A stretch of DNA of 36,503 nt from Paraburkholderia sp. BCC1885 (lineage in GTDB: Bacteria > Pseudomonadota > Gammaproteobacteria > Burkholderiales > Burkholderiaceae): contig NZ_CAAJGM010000221.1 of assembly GCF_900996235.1 (NCBI RefSeq), forward strand, positions 1 to 36,503. The letters are read 5' to 3'. How positions within the stretch are numbered: the stretch's first letter is position 1; each line of letters begins with the position of its first letter. A model generated the notes under the pieces. That model was not told the origin of the DNA, did not search any database, and saw only the letters and a program-made list of their open reading frames with translations. This document shows positions 1-7,104 of the stretch, piece by piece. Position numbers and translations under genes: made by a program.

Positions 1-24
1 TCATGTCGTGCATCTGAATCCCGA

Positions 25-648
25 TCACGCTGAACAAAACAGCGCCATCGCGCAACCCCGGCACCAAGAGCGAAAAGCAGCGTAAATCTTATGCGGCGAG
101 GCGACAACTACCTTGAAAACTTCCGCTGTCTGGCCCGTTACCTGCTGAACTTGACGGGCGAGCTCGGCCACCTGCGCTCGCTCCTGCTCGTTGGCCGGCG
201 TAATGTGCACAGCCAGCAGATTGCCCAGCGTATCGACGGCCATGTGAACCTTGCTGCCACGCTTGCGCTTATAACCGTCGTAACCCGCACGCGGGCCGCT
301 TTCGCACGTGGACTGCAACGTGCGTCCATCCAGGATAACCGCGCTCGGTTGCCCCTGACGCTCTTGAGCCACACGCAGCACCGAACGCAAGTCGTTGACC
401 ATCGCCTCGAAACAACCCGCGTTCAGCCACCGTTGTGTTTGCTGATAGACCAGTTCCCACGGCGGAAAGTTGGTCGGCAGCATACGCCACGAGGCACCGG
501 CTCGCGCCATCCAGCGCAGCGCGTTGAACATTTCGCGAAGTTCGTATCGGCGTTGCGGTGCGTCTTCGTTCATCAAGGTCAGGTACGCAACGGCGAAGCT
601 CCATTCTTCGTCCGTCACGTCCGTTGGGTATGGCTTGCGTGGTGTCAT
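25..648 (-). pseudogene. IS5-family transposase, 3'-truncated
   Basis: The protein begins MTPRKPYPTDVTDEEW, the usual N-terminal DUF4096-type domain of IS5-family transposases (an in-frame start at 687 would lie too close to the IS tip). The FNALRWMARAGASWRMLP stretch is typical. The first catalytic Asp lies in VILDGRTLQST, followed by GYDGYKRKRGSKVHMAVD. Resemblance ends after QVTGQTAEV, and the frame then runs about 28 codons through unrelated sequence to a stop at 25. The segments carrying the second Asp and the Glu of the DDE triad are absent, so the product cannot be an active transposase. Complete members are clearly longer than the ~180 recognisable residues here. Confidence 0.8.
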
Positions 649-691
649 CACACCAGGATACCAGGTCCGACTGAAAGTGCCTAACACCCTC
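105..691 (-). mobile_element. Truncated IS5-family insertion sequence
   Basis: One end of the element can be placed. On the minus strand the sequence enters at 691 with a tip reading GAGGGTGTTAGG, directly preceded by TTA (692-694), which suits the short TNA-type target duplication of some IS5-family groups. The transposase starts about 43 bases inside. Resemblance to IS5 transposases stops near 105-115, where unrelated DNA begins, so the distal part and second inverted repeat are missing. The DNA left of ~105 may be the edge of another element that interrupted this one; too little is visible to name it. Confidence 0.65.
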
Positions 692-878
692 TAACGCCTT
701 CACATAGATCGTCCCAACTGACTCGGCTCACCTTCCAGGCGAGGTAGGCATCATGCGACTGCTTGAGAATCGGCAGGACCAGCCATTTGAAAGAGTGCTG
801 CAGCAGATATATGAATAAGGAAATAAATGCTTTCAGCAATTTATCCAGTATCGCCTTGCCGAATACTCCGAAGTGCAT
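681..878 (-). pseudogene. Small hydrophobic protein, C-terminus cut by the IS
   Basis: The 65-codon frame starts at ATG 876-878 with a good Shine-Dalgarno (GGGAGA, 6 bases upstream). Its N-terminal half is hydrophobic (AILDKLLKAFISLFIYLL, then FKWLVLPIL) and could form one or two membrane segments. The last residues are encoded inside the tip of the IS5-family element ending at 691, so the natural C-terminus was replaced by IS sequence. I do not recognise the family. The strong ribosome-binding site argues that it was once a real gene; its present function is unknown. Confidence 0.4.
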
Positions 879-1140
879 AAGATTCTCCCTGCCCGTTGTC
901 AGGCATCGGCGCTGTCAATTCCGTGCTTGTCGCGATTTGCTAGCGTTTTAGCAAGCAGCGACACAAAGTTTCAAGAGCAGAGTACTGAAATACGGAAGAT
1001 TTTGCGAGAGAGACGTGCGTGACAGCCCCCCCATTGAGCCGTGACCGAACGCTGAACGCTCGAACCGGACACCATCGTGTTGGGTGCACAGCAAGATCGG
1101 ACGCCGGTGTGCCGTGGCACAGAAAAAATACCTCGTGTCG

Positions 1141-1171
1141 CAGAAAACGACAACGCCCGCATATGCGGGCG
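1141..1171 (-). terminator. Hairpin after tRNA-Thr
   Basis: The perfect palindrome CGCCCGCATATGCGGGCG (1154-1171) lies 20 bases past the tRNA 3' end and is followed on the minus strand by TTGTCGTTTT. It is a moderate intrinsic terminator. It differs from the terminator that follows the tRNA-Thr half-copy at 20102, so the two copies have different downstream DNA. Confidence 0.55.
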
Positions 1172-1191
1172 CTGTAAGTGCTTGATTCTGT

Positions 1192-1267
1192 TGGTGCCGG
1201 AAAGAGGAATCGAACCCCCGACCTTCGCATTACGAATGCGCTGCTCTACCGTCTGAGCTATTCCGGC
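1192..1267 (-). tRNA. tRNA-Thr(CGU)
   Basis: This is a 76-nt cloverleaf with encoded CCA. The acceptor GCCGGAA pairs with TTCCGGC, followed by discriminator A and CCA. The anticodon loop is TTCGTAA with anticodon CGT, and the T arm contains GGTTCGATTCC. It closely resembles enterobacterial tRNA-Thr(CGU). Its 3' 49 bases plus four flanking bases recur exactly, on the opposite strand, at 20041-20093, which marks this gene as the integration target of a mobile island. Confidence 0.95.
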
Positions 1268-1331
1268 ACGCTACTGACCATGCCACCAAGCCCGACAAAA
1301 TCGTTCGAAGCGCTGATCAGAAAGAAGCGAG

Positions 1332-1360
1332 ATTATAGCGGCGTTTTTGCGCCCTGGGAA
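1332..1360 (-). promoter_or_regulatory. Putative tRNA-Thr promoter
   Basis: On the minus strand a consensus -10 TATAAT (1332-1337) lies 64 bases upstream of the tRNA, with a weak -35 TTCCCA (1355-1360) at 17-bp spacing. The exact -10 and the distance make it the likely promoter of the tRNA gene. Confidence 0.5.
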
Positions 1361-1669
1361 GGGGCCGATCGAATTTTCCCTAACTCGATGTCGTCTCGGT
1401 GTGCCATGGTTGTGCCGCGCCCTTTCACCCGTCCGGAAACGGTCCCACCCGTGTTGGAGCCCTCGACCGAATACGGCGCGTAGATATTGCTGGCGGCACC
1501 GAAAAACCTATGCGCGGACCAAGATCATTGGGGGCCGCCCAGATACCAGCGCCCAGCTGAATTCGACTATGCTGCGCGTGTCCGCAGATATCGAACAAGC
1601 CTACCCGGCTCTACACTTGATCTGCGAATTTCACCTCTTTTCGCGTGCCTGACCAAAGTCATATGGCCG

Positions 1670-1698
1670 TTGCTGATGTGATTTGACCCTGATAAAAT
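1670..1698 (+). promoter_or_regulatory. Putative promoter of the C39-like gene
   Basis: TTGCTG (1670-1675), a 17-bp spacer and TAAAAT (1693-1698) form a reasonable sigma-70 promoter about 190 bases upstream of the gene at 1893. A perfect 12-bp palindrome, AAAACCGGTTTT (1724-1735), lies just downstream and could be an operator. Nothing else gene-like is seen in the 1361-1892 interval. Confidence 0.35.
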
Positions 1699-1892
1699 GG
1701 CGATACGACTGTAAAACCGACCAAAAACCGGTTTTCGGCTCGCCGCTCGCGCCGCAGCGCATGCCTGAGCGAATCCGCTGGATGTTTACCGGATTTCGCT
1801 TCGAATTTTCTCTCTCCGAACCACCCAAAATGTCCGATGCCGTCAGGCAGGCGTTGCTGCGCGCTTCCTTTTTGTATTTTCAGGAGTCCTCT

Positions 1893-2396
1893 ATGCCTGT
1901 CCTCCCAACCGGTGTCGAAAGCACCCCGACAACCTTTACCCCAGCATTCACGTTTGTTCCACAGACTAACGATTTTGACGACGTTTTCGCCTGCGCCGCG
2001 ATGCTATCGGTCAAGAAAATCGAAGAAGTCAGGGACATCGCCATCGCGAAGACAAAGCATCCTGCACGCGGCCCGTACTATTTTGGCGAGAGCCAGATTG
2101 CAGCGTTGCTGGCCCAGTTAGGTCTCGTGGCGACCGTGTACAAGGAGATCGGCCGTGTAGCCGATATTCCCGACGTCGCTTTCCTGCTGGTCGACTACAA
2201 CGACGAGATGGAGATGGGTCGACACATCCTGTTTCATCGCGCGAAGGGAAGTCATGCGCCTGGCACGATCGAATACGCGCTTGATCCGGCGCCGTGGTGC
2301 AAGCCCGCCGACCGCGTGCGCACCAGCTTCAGGAATATCGCCGGCCACTGGGCGATCGGCATCCACGCAATGAACACCAAAGGCAACGGCAAGTAG
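1893..2396 (+). CDS. C39-like peptidase homologue lacking the catalytic Cys
   Basis: This 167-aa protein starts at ATG 1893 with AGGAG 6 bases upstream; a longer in-frame start at 1683 has no such site. It aligns almost without gaps to the 164-aa product of 2846-3340, sharing the HPARGPY segment, LVDYxD, GRHxLFHRA and a late DP. In that paralogue the sequence is FDCSLAVIAM; here it is FDDVFACAAM, so Asp30 replaces the candidate nucleophile Cys30. His111 and Asp131 are kept, and another Cys sits at 34. It is probably a pseudoenzyme or regulatory partner of the second copy. The fold assignment (papain-like, C39-like) is inferred from the spacing of Q, C, H and DP. A hairpin terminator follows at 2434. 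Confidence 0.75.
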   Translation: MPVLPTGVESTPTTFTPAFTFVPQTNDFDDVFACAAMLSVKKIEEVRDIAIAKTKHPARGPYYFGESQIAALLAQLGLVATVYKEIGRVADIPDVAFLLVDYNDEMEMGRHILFHRAKGSHAPGTIEYALDPAPWCKPADRVRTSFRNIAGHWAIGIHAMNTKGNGK

Positions 2397-2433
2397 TCAC
2401 GCTGTCAGAGCCGAAGTTACCCATCGCATCAGG

Positions 2434-2460
2434 GGCCAGTGTTGAGCGCACTGGCCTTTT
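2434..2460 (+). terminator. Intrinsic terminator
   Basis: GGCCAGTG (2434-2441) pairs with CACTGGCC (2449-2456) across a 7-base loop, followed by TTTT. It separates the first C39-like gene from the coupled pair at 2514-3340, which therefore probably has its own promoter or depends on read-through. Confidence 0.8.
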
Positions 2461-2513
2461 GCATTTCTGGCGGCGCGCATCGTGGTCGCCAGTCAGCGTT
2501 CAAGGAGAGTCAG

Positions 2514-2846
2514 ATGAGTATCGACAACCAGAGTCCCGAGCCTGGCGCCGCATCGTGCCGCACCTTGCAAAAGCCGCCGCCGTTGTTCCGGCTGGGGCGA
2601 ATCGTAGCGACCAGAGGAGTGCTGGCGCATCTTGAACACCACGGCATTGCGGCCGACCCGTTTCTCAGGCGGCACGCGACCGGCGACTGGGGTGACGTGC
2701 CCGCCGAAGATGCAAAGTCGAACCAGCTGGCCGTACAGCACGGCGCGCGTATCCTTTCAGCGTATGAAATCGCCGGCGAGCGGGTATGGCTCATCACCGA
2801 AGCCGACCGTAGCGCGACAACCCTGCTGTTCCCGTTGGAGTATTGA
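2514..2846 (+). CDS. Small conserved accessory-DNA protein, coupled to the C39-like gene
   Basis: This 110-aa protein starts at ATG 2514 behind a strong AAGGAGAG. The segments FRLGRIVAT, HATGDWGDV and LITEADRSATTLLFP belong to a small protein family I recognise from plasmids and genomic islands; database names for it, including restriction-subunit labels, are unreliable. It has no signal peptide or membrane segment and no catalytic motif I can name. Its stop overlaps the next start as TGATG (2844-2848), so translation of the two is very likely coupled and the products may act together. Function is unknown. Confidence 0.8.
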   Translation: MSIDNQSPEPGAASCRTLQKPPPLFRLGRIVATRGVLAHLEHHGIAADPFLRRHATGDWGDVPAEDAKSNQLAVQHGARILSAYEIAGERVWLITEADRSATTLLFPLEY

Positions 2847-3340
2847 TGCCAATCATACCAACGACCGTCACCATGATTGGAGCCGGCTTCATACCGGCAT
2901 ACCGGCGCGTGCAGCAAAGCGGCGACTTCGACTGCTCGCTCGCGGTCATCGCCATGATCTGTGGCACGACCCTTGAAGCCGTGCGCAACGTCGCCATCGA
3001 GCGGTTTCGGCATCCGGCACGGGGACCTTACTGGATAACCGGCGAGTTCATCGCCCAGGTGCTCGCGCACTACGGATACGACACGGGCATGTATGAAGAG
3101 CCCAGGGCGGTCAGCGACATACCCGATCTGGCGATTGCCCTTGTGGATTATGACGACTGCACCAACCTCGGTCGGCACGTGCTGTTCCACCGCGCCCGCG
3201 CCAGCCATGACCCGGGCATCAAGGTTGAGTACATCGTCGATCCGGCGTACTGGATCGAGGCGCAGGAGTATGTGCAAACCGACCTGCCGCCCGTTCACTG
3301 GTTCCTTGAGGTTCGTGCAATGAAAGCGGGGTTGGGCTAG
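2846..3340 (+). CDS. C39-like cysteine peptidase homologue
   Basis: This 164-aa protein starts at the ATG overlapping the previous stop; an in-frame TTG one codon earlier is less likely. The N-terminal QQSGDFDCSLAVIAM fits the C39 arrangement of an oxyanion Gln (Gln23/24) followed by the nucleophile (Cys30). His111 in GRHVLFH and Asp132 in VDP complete a plausible Cys-His-Asp triad. It has no signal peptide and no attached ABC transporter, unlike the bacteriocin-processing C39 proteases, so it is probably a cytoplasmic relative of unknown substrate. It is a paralogue of the 1893-2396 product and the only one of the two with the nucleophile. Confidence 0.75.
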   Translation: MPIIPTTVTMIGAGFIPAYRRVQQSGDFDCSLAVIAMICGTTLEAVRNVAIERFRHPARGPYWITGEFIAQVLAHYGYDTGMYEEPRAVSDIPDLAIALVDYDDCTNLGRHVLFHRARASHDPGIKVEYIVDPAYWIEAQEYVQTDLPPVHWFLEVRAMKAGLG

Positions 3341-3346
3341 CGCTGC

Positions 3347-3613
3347 TCAATCCGATGCCTTCTCCGCTGCGCTGGCGTCGTGTACCGGCGCAGCGACAAG
3401 CTCCGCCATCGTCACCCCGAGTGCCTTCGCGATCCGCTCGATGTTGCAGATCGAAATGTTGCGTTCGCCGCGCTCGGCAGAGCTGATGTAGTTCGGGTGC
3501 AGGTCCGCTGCCTCGGCCACTCTTTCCTGTGTCAGCTCTTTGGCCTTGCGGATACGGCGCATGTTGGCCGCGAAGAGGCGCTGGGCATCACACTTTTGAG
3601 TTGGGTTGGGCAT
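3347..3613 (-). CDS. XRE-family transcriptional regulator
   Basis: From ATG 3611-3613 the product is 88 aa, beginning MPNPTQKCDAQ. The helix-turn-helix covers roughly residues 15-70: RIRKAKELTQERVAEAADLHPNYISSAERGERN is the usual lambda-repressor-like pattern. A longer frame starts at 3685, but that ATG lies inside the symmetrical operator at 3650-3701, so the shorter form is preferred; neither has a strong Shine-Dalgarno. A small palindrome, GCCGGAAGTGTTCCGGC, touches the chosen start. It converges with the C39-like operon (6-bp gap) and diverges from the exported protein at 3721, which it probably controls together with itself. Confidence 0.85.
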   Translation of the reverse strand: MPNPTQKCDAQRLFAANMRRIRKAKELTQERVAEAADLHPNYISSAERGERNISICNIERIAKALGVTMAELVAAPVHDASAAEKASD

Positions 3614-3649
3614 GCCGGAAGTGTTCCGGCGTGTCGCCACGAAAACCAC

Positions 3650-3701
3650 ACACTTTAAGTTTGGTTTGAGGTAAAGTGCAAACATACCAAACTCAAAGTG
3701 T
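3650..3701. promoter_or_regulatory. Operator array between divergent genes
   Basis: ACACTTTAAGTTTGG (3650-3664) and CCAAACTCAAAGTGT (3687-3701) are inverted copies matching at 14 of 15 positions. A third, degenerate half-site on the minus strand (CACTTTACCTCAAACC, 3664-3679) lies between them. The array occupies the intergenic space between the XRE gene and the gene at 3721, where both promoters must lie. It is the expected binding region of the XRE protein, by inference. Confidence 0.6.
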
Positions 3702-3720
3702 TAATTTTGCGAGGATCTTA

Positions 3721-3978
3721 ATGAATCGAACCTTCCTCGCGGCTGTTCCGGCCGCGTCAGCATCGATTGCCAGTGCGCAGAGTCTTTCCGAGCAGGACAT
3801 TAACCTGATGGCTACCGCGCAGAAAGCGGTCAAGACGTACACCAATGACGCCATGCAGCTTGGACGAGGGACGCAAAAAATGAAACTGATTGAGCGGGCA
3901 ACCCAATGGCTGCGCCAGCGGACAGACTCCCTTGGCCGGTTGCGGGTGTCTTCGCCGACAGTACCTTATGCACAGTAG
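3721..3978 (+). CDS. Small exported protein, unknown function
   Basis: This 85-aa protein starts at ATG 3721 with GAGG 6 bases upstream. The N-terminus MNRTFLAAVPAASASIASAQS is a plausible Sec signal peptide with an AQS cleavage region; the mature part is only ~65 residues, hydrophilic and helix-rich (AQKAVKTYTNDAMQLG). I do not recognise a family. It is divergent from the XRE gene and shares the operator region, so it is probably the regulated target. The low-complexity C-terminal end may mean it is truncated. Confidence 0.5.
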   Translation: MNRTFLAAVPAASASIASAQSLSEQDINLMATAQKAVKTYTNDAMQLGRGTQKMKLIERATQWLRQRTDSLGRLRVSSPTVPYAQ

Positions 3979-4201
3979 CAGATCACGTTCAATGGGGAAG
4001 TGCCTTGCTCGGCTCGGCCTGAATCCGGTCGATGAATTCTTGTGGATCCGCGTCCAGCACTCGAAGAAGGTCGAATAGTTCCACAAGAGTAGCGCGCCGC
4101 ACGGCTTCTGGACGTCCGAAGCTTTTCGGGTGGTGAAAATTTTAAGGTGATTGTCAGATATATAAAAAGGAGTACGAATCAGTGCTCCTGAAAGGAAAAT
4201 C

Positions 4202-4993
4202 ATGTTGCAATCAATCGAAGATAGGCATCGAAACGGGAACGCCTATCTGAATCATGTCTGTCCGGTCTGCGGAACCGTGTCCTCGCTGTATTTCGAGCGG
4301 GACGGTTACTACCTCGACCGGTGCCCGACCTGCCATTTCGTCTTTGTTCGCAACGTCCCGTCAGAGCAGTCACTGGCCGATTTCTACGGTACCTACTATG
4401 GGGAAACGGAAGTGTTTGTTCCGGTTACGCAGAAACGGCTGAGCAAGTGGTTCAGCAAGGGCATTGAGAACTGGTGGCATGCGCAGAATATCGTGCGACA
4501 TGCGCAGGGACGCCGCCGGCTGCTCGAAATCGGTTACGGCGAGGGCCATCTGCTGACCGCCCTCAAGCGCACACGCAAATTCGAGCTCGAAGGCATCGAT
4601 TATGCAACGGCGCCGATTCCGTATCTGCGGGCGAAAGGGATCAACGTAGCCAGCGGCAGCCTGTTCGATCAACACTACCCGGATGGACGTTGGGATTTCG
4701 TCGTCGGTTTTCACGTGCTTGAACACGTGCAGCACCTGGATGCGTTCATGAGCGAGGTGCGCCGGGTGCTCGCAGAGCGCGGCCGGGTGTATTTCGTCGT
4801 GCCATGCGTGACGCATTTCTCGGCGGTCAGGGCCGGACCGAAATGGAAGATGTTCGGGCCGCCCGGTCATCTGTGGCACTTCTCGGTGCCCGCCATGAAG
4901 AAATTCATGGTGGATCGAGGTTTTCGCGTCATCTTCGCTCACTGCATTTCGAACCGGCCGCATCTGACGGTGCTTGCAGAAAAGAACATCTGA
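4202..4993 (+). CDS. Class I SAM-dependent methyltransferase with N-terminal zinc ribbon
   Basis: This 263-aa protein starts at ATG 4202 behind AAAGGAAAA. The N-terminal pairs Cys20/Cys23 (CPVC) and Cys41/Cys44 (CPTC) form a zinc ribbon. The SAM-binding motif I is LLEIGYGEGHLL (107-118), followed by LEGIDYA and the FHVLEHVQHLDAFM segment typical of Methyltransf_23 (UbiG-like) enzymes. Proteins of this layout often modify sugars or lipids in surface-polysaccharide clusters, but no glycosyltransferases are nearby, so the substrate is unknown. It stands alone, with ~220 empty bases before it and a terminator after it. Confidence 0.85.
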   Translation: MLQSIEDRHRNGNAYLNHVCPVCGTVSSLYFERDGYYLDRCPTCHFVFVRNVPSEQSLADFYGTYYGETEVFVPVTQKRLSKWFSKGIENWWHAQNIVRHAQGRRRLLEIGYGEGHLLTALKRTRKFELEGIDYATAPIPYLRAKGINVASGSLFDQHYPDGRWDFVVGFHVLEHVQHLDAFMSEVRRVLAERGRVYFVVPCVTHFSAVRAGPKWKMFGPPGHLWHFSVPAMKKFMVDRGFRVIFAHCISNRPHLTVLAEKNI

Positions 4994-5101
4994 TTAGACG
5001 AGACAGGTCTTCACCAGCCTCGCAATCGCGGCCTGCCGAATTTTGATCTAACCTTCCGGCGCATGCCACGCCAGTTTTCCCGCTACCGGATCTGTCGTAC
5101 C

Positions 5102-5138
5102 GAAGCCAAGGCGCGATGCCCTGGCTTCTTGCGTTTTT
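5102..5138 (+). terminator. Intrinsic terminator after the methyltransferase
   Basis: GAAGCCAAGG (5102-5111) pairs, with one mismatch, with CCCTGGCTTC (5118-5127) and is followed by TTGCGTTTTT. It ends the methyltransferase transcript and separates it from the sirtuin gene. Confidence 0.75.
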
Positions 5139-5257
5139 GGAGTGGGTGTTTTTCCAACCAGTGGAGCATTTCATGTCCTGCAACTGTTTAGCTGCGCACC
5201 TTGGACCGGCGCTATCGGTCGGCTGTCGGCGCCGCGCCAGAAATAGAGGAGGAGTTG

Positions 5258-6088
5258 ATGACCGATAGCACGACCGATGACGCGCTGGCGTGTGCGGTTC
5301 AATGGCTGCGCGAAGCCGACGGTCTGCTGGTTACCGCCGGAGCCGGCATGGGGGTCGATTCGGGGCTGCCGGATTTCCGCGGCACGGAGGGTTTCTGGCG
5401 CGCATACCCTGCGCTACAGGCAGAAGGCGTGTACTTCGCAGATATCGCCAACCCGGCGGCGTTCCTCCACGATCCGGCACGCGCATGGGGCTTCTATGGG
5501 CACCGTCTCAATCTCTACCGACGTACGGTTCCACACCATGGCTACCGCATCCTCGGGCAGTGGGCTGAGCGGATGCAGCACGGCGCGTTCGTGTTCACCA
5601 GCAATGTGGACGGCCATTTCCAGAAGGCGGGGTTTGCTGACGGGCGGATTGCCGAATGTCACGGTTCGATCCACTGGCTTCAGTGTGTCGACAGGTGCGG
5701 TGAAGACGCGTGGTCAGCTGATGGCCTGGGCGTAGAGGTCAACGACGCAAACTGTCGGCTGTTGTCGCCATTGCCCCGGTGTGTGACATGCGGTGCTGTT
5801 GCGCGACCCAATATCCTGATGTTCGGCGACTGGAACTGGATCGGCGCACGGACTGCCCGGCAGATGGCCCGGCTCGACCGCTGGCTGTCGTCCGTACAGA
5901 AACTGGTCGTAGTCGAAGTCGGCGCGGGTAAGACGATACCAACGGTGCGGCACTTCAGCGAGCGGCATGGCCCGCGCGTGATCCGCATCAACCCACGCGA
6001 TTACGCCATTCACCTGCAGCGTGGCGTTGGCGTCGCCGGCAATGCGCTGGACATGCTTCACCGTCTCGACCATATGCTCGACTGCTGA
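5258..6088 (+). CDS. SIR2-family NAD-dependent protein deacetylase (sirtuin)
   Basis: This 276-aa protein starts at ATG 5258 behind GAGGAGGAGTTG. Sirtuin motifs appear in order: TAGAGMGVDSGLPDFRG (26-42, NAD binding), TSNVD (114-118, usually TQNID), catalytic His135 in CHGS, and zinc-binding Cys143/Cys147 and Cys175/Cys178. RPNILMFGD (183-191) and INP close the fold. The expected reaction is NAD-dependent removal of acetyl groups from lysine. The TSN variant and the long 90-110 region differ from housekeeping CobB. Sirtuin-like domains also occur in NAD-depleting phage-defence proteins, but those normally lack this intact zinc site, so a deacetylase is the better call. Confidence 0.88.
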   Translation: MTDSTTDDALACAVQWLREADGLLVTAGAGMGVDSGLPDFRGTEGFWRAYPALQAEGVYFADIANPAAFLHDPARAWGFYGHRLNLYRRTVPHHGYRILGQWAERMQHGAFVFTSNVDGHFQKAGFADGRIAECHGSIHWLQCVDRCGEDAWSADGLGVEVNDANCRLLSPLPRCVTCGAVARPNILMFGDWNWIGARTARQMARLDRWLSSVQKLVVVEVGAGKTIPTVRHFSERHGPRVIRINPRDYAIHLQRGVGVAGNALDMLHRLDHMLDC

Positions 6089-6298
6089 TATTGGTCCGGG
6101 CTGTTGTCGGCGGTTACGAGGACGACCTCGTCATGTCGGAGTATGCGGCGGTGTATGCAGATTAGCACTCGCTATGGGCGCGAGGTCTTCGCGCTACTTC
6201 AGACGCTGGTATGCGAAGAAGTTCGCCGCCGTGACAGAGAGTTGTGGCTGCATTCCGGGTCTGTGCCGATTGTCTCCCCATAGCCGTATCGGCGAACT

Positions 6299-6469
6299 GT
6301 CGAACCGGAAGCTGGTGGTGACGGGACGAGCAGAGTCGGCCGCGATTCGTCACCGGCCAACTTGCGCCGCTGGCAACAGATAGCGCTCGGCCAGTTCGAG
6401 ACATTCGATACGCAGGGGCAGATCGCTTCAATCGGCATCGACAACTGCGCTGTCTCGGTGAACGGATAA
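6299..6469 (+). pseudogene. Possible remnant of a plus-strand gene
   Basis: One frame reads coherently up to a stop at 6467-6469, ending RWQQIALGQFETFDTQGQ followed by IASIGIDNCAVSVNG. It has no recognisable start, and upstream coding character switches frame. It looks like the C-terminal end of a decayed gene lying tail-to-tail with the minus-strand gene at 6479. The family is not recognised. The rest of 6089-6478 holds nothing else I can support. Confidence 0.25.
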
Positions 6470-6478
6470 TTGGCCGTG

Positions 6479-6775
6479 TCAATGTAGCGTACGGCCCGGA
6501 TCATCCGCGTCGCGCAGGGCGATGCGCTGCAGGAGGCTGTCGCGGCATTCAATCTTGATCTGCCGCGCGACTTCTTCAATGAACGCGATGCCGCGAAACG
6601 GCGTGATCGCCGCATCAATCTGCGCATTGAACTTGCAGATCGCAGCCTCGATGCTGGCCGGATTGTCGCGATCAAAGCTGAGCGTAATCGTGACCTGCCA
6701 CAGCGCGTCGAGCGCATCGGCGGCGCGGGCGTCAAGCTCGCGGCAGCTATCCGGGCCAATGGAATCCCCGATCAT
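6479..6775 (-). CDS. Hypothetical 98-aa protein
   Basis: The start ATG (6773-6775) has an excellent Shine-Dalgarno, GGAGGA, 6 bases upstream, which supports a real gene. The product (MIGDSIGPDSCRELDARAAD...) is soluble, acidic and probably helical, with no Cys-rich, membrane or catalytic motif I can name. A perfect 12-bp inverted repeat lies 23-54 bases upstream of the start and may regulate it. The gene is isolated, with a decayed plus-strand frame downstream. Function is unknown. Confidence 0.6.
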   Translation of the reverse strand: MIGDSIGPDSCRELDARAADALDALWQVTITLSFDRDNPASIEAAICKFNAQIDAAITPFRGIAFIEEVARQIKIECRDSLLQRIALRDADDPGRTLH

Positions 6776-6797
6776 CGCAATTCCTCCTCGAATACGT

Positions 6798-6829
6798 GAT
6801 ACAGGACATTATCAGGCATGTCCTGTATC
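6798..6829. repeat. Perfect 12-bp inverted repeat
   Basis: GATACAGGACAT (6798-6809) and ATGTCCTGTATC (6818-6829) are exact inverted copies around an 8-base spacer. It lies just upstream of the minus-strand gene starting at 6775. No T-run follows on either strand, so an operator or 5'-leader hairpin is more likely than a terminator. The rest of 6830-7104 shows nothing I can support. Confidence 0.7.
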
Positions 6830-7104
6830 GGTGAAAGGTGGTGGGGTGTCCATTCCATCTCGGCCAGGAGCGGCTATCGGTCCGCAGCTACGTCCAGACA
6901 CCCTAACGTCGGCTCTGCTCAGCGATCCGGCCGTTCAAGCGGCGTTCATATTTATGGCCTCGCCACCCGCAGAGATCATGGCGCACGACCGAATCTCACG
7001 ACAACGCGCTGACGCAAGACGTAACCAACATTGCAAGCGTGTACGATTGAGTTAGCATTCTTACCATGCCAGATAACGACATATGCTGCGACTAGAGGGC
7101 CCAA

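Noticed and set aside
940..1230. Minus-strand frame running out of tRNA-Thr
   Set aside because: It begins inside the tRNA gene and contains its terminator; not a plausible mRNA.
2846..3340. Bacteriocin-processing C39 transporter
   Set aside because: No ABC transporter or membrane segments and no leader-peptide gene nearby.
6199..6759. 186-codon minus-strand frame overlapping the 98-aa gene
   Set aside because: Ser/Arg-rich and without a ribosome-binding site, whereas the overlapping frame has an excellent one.
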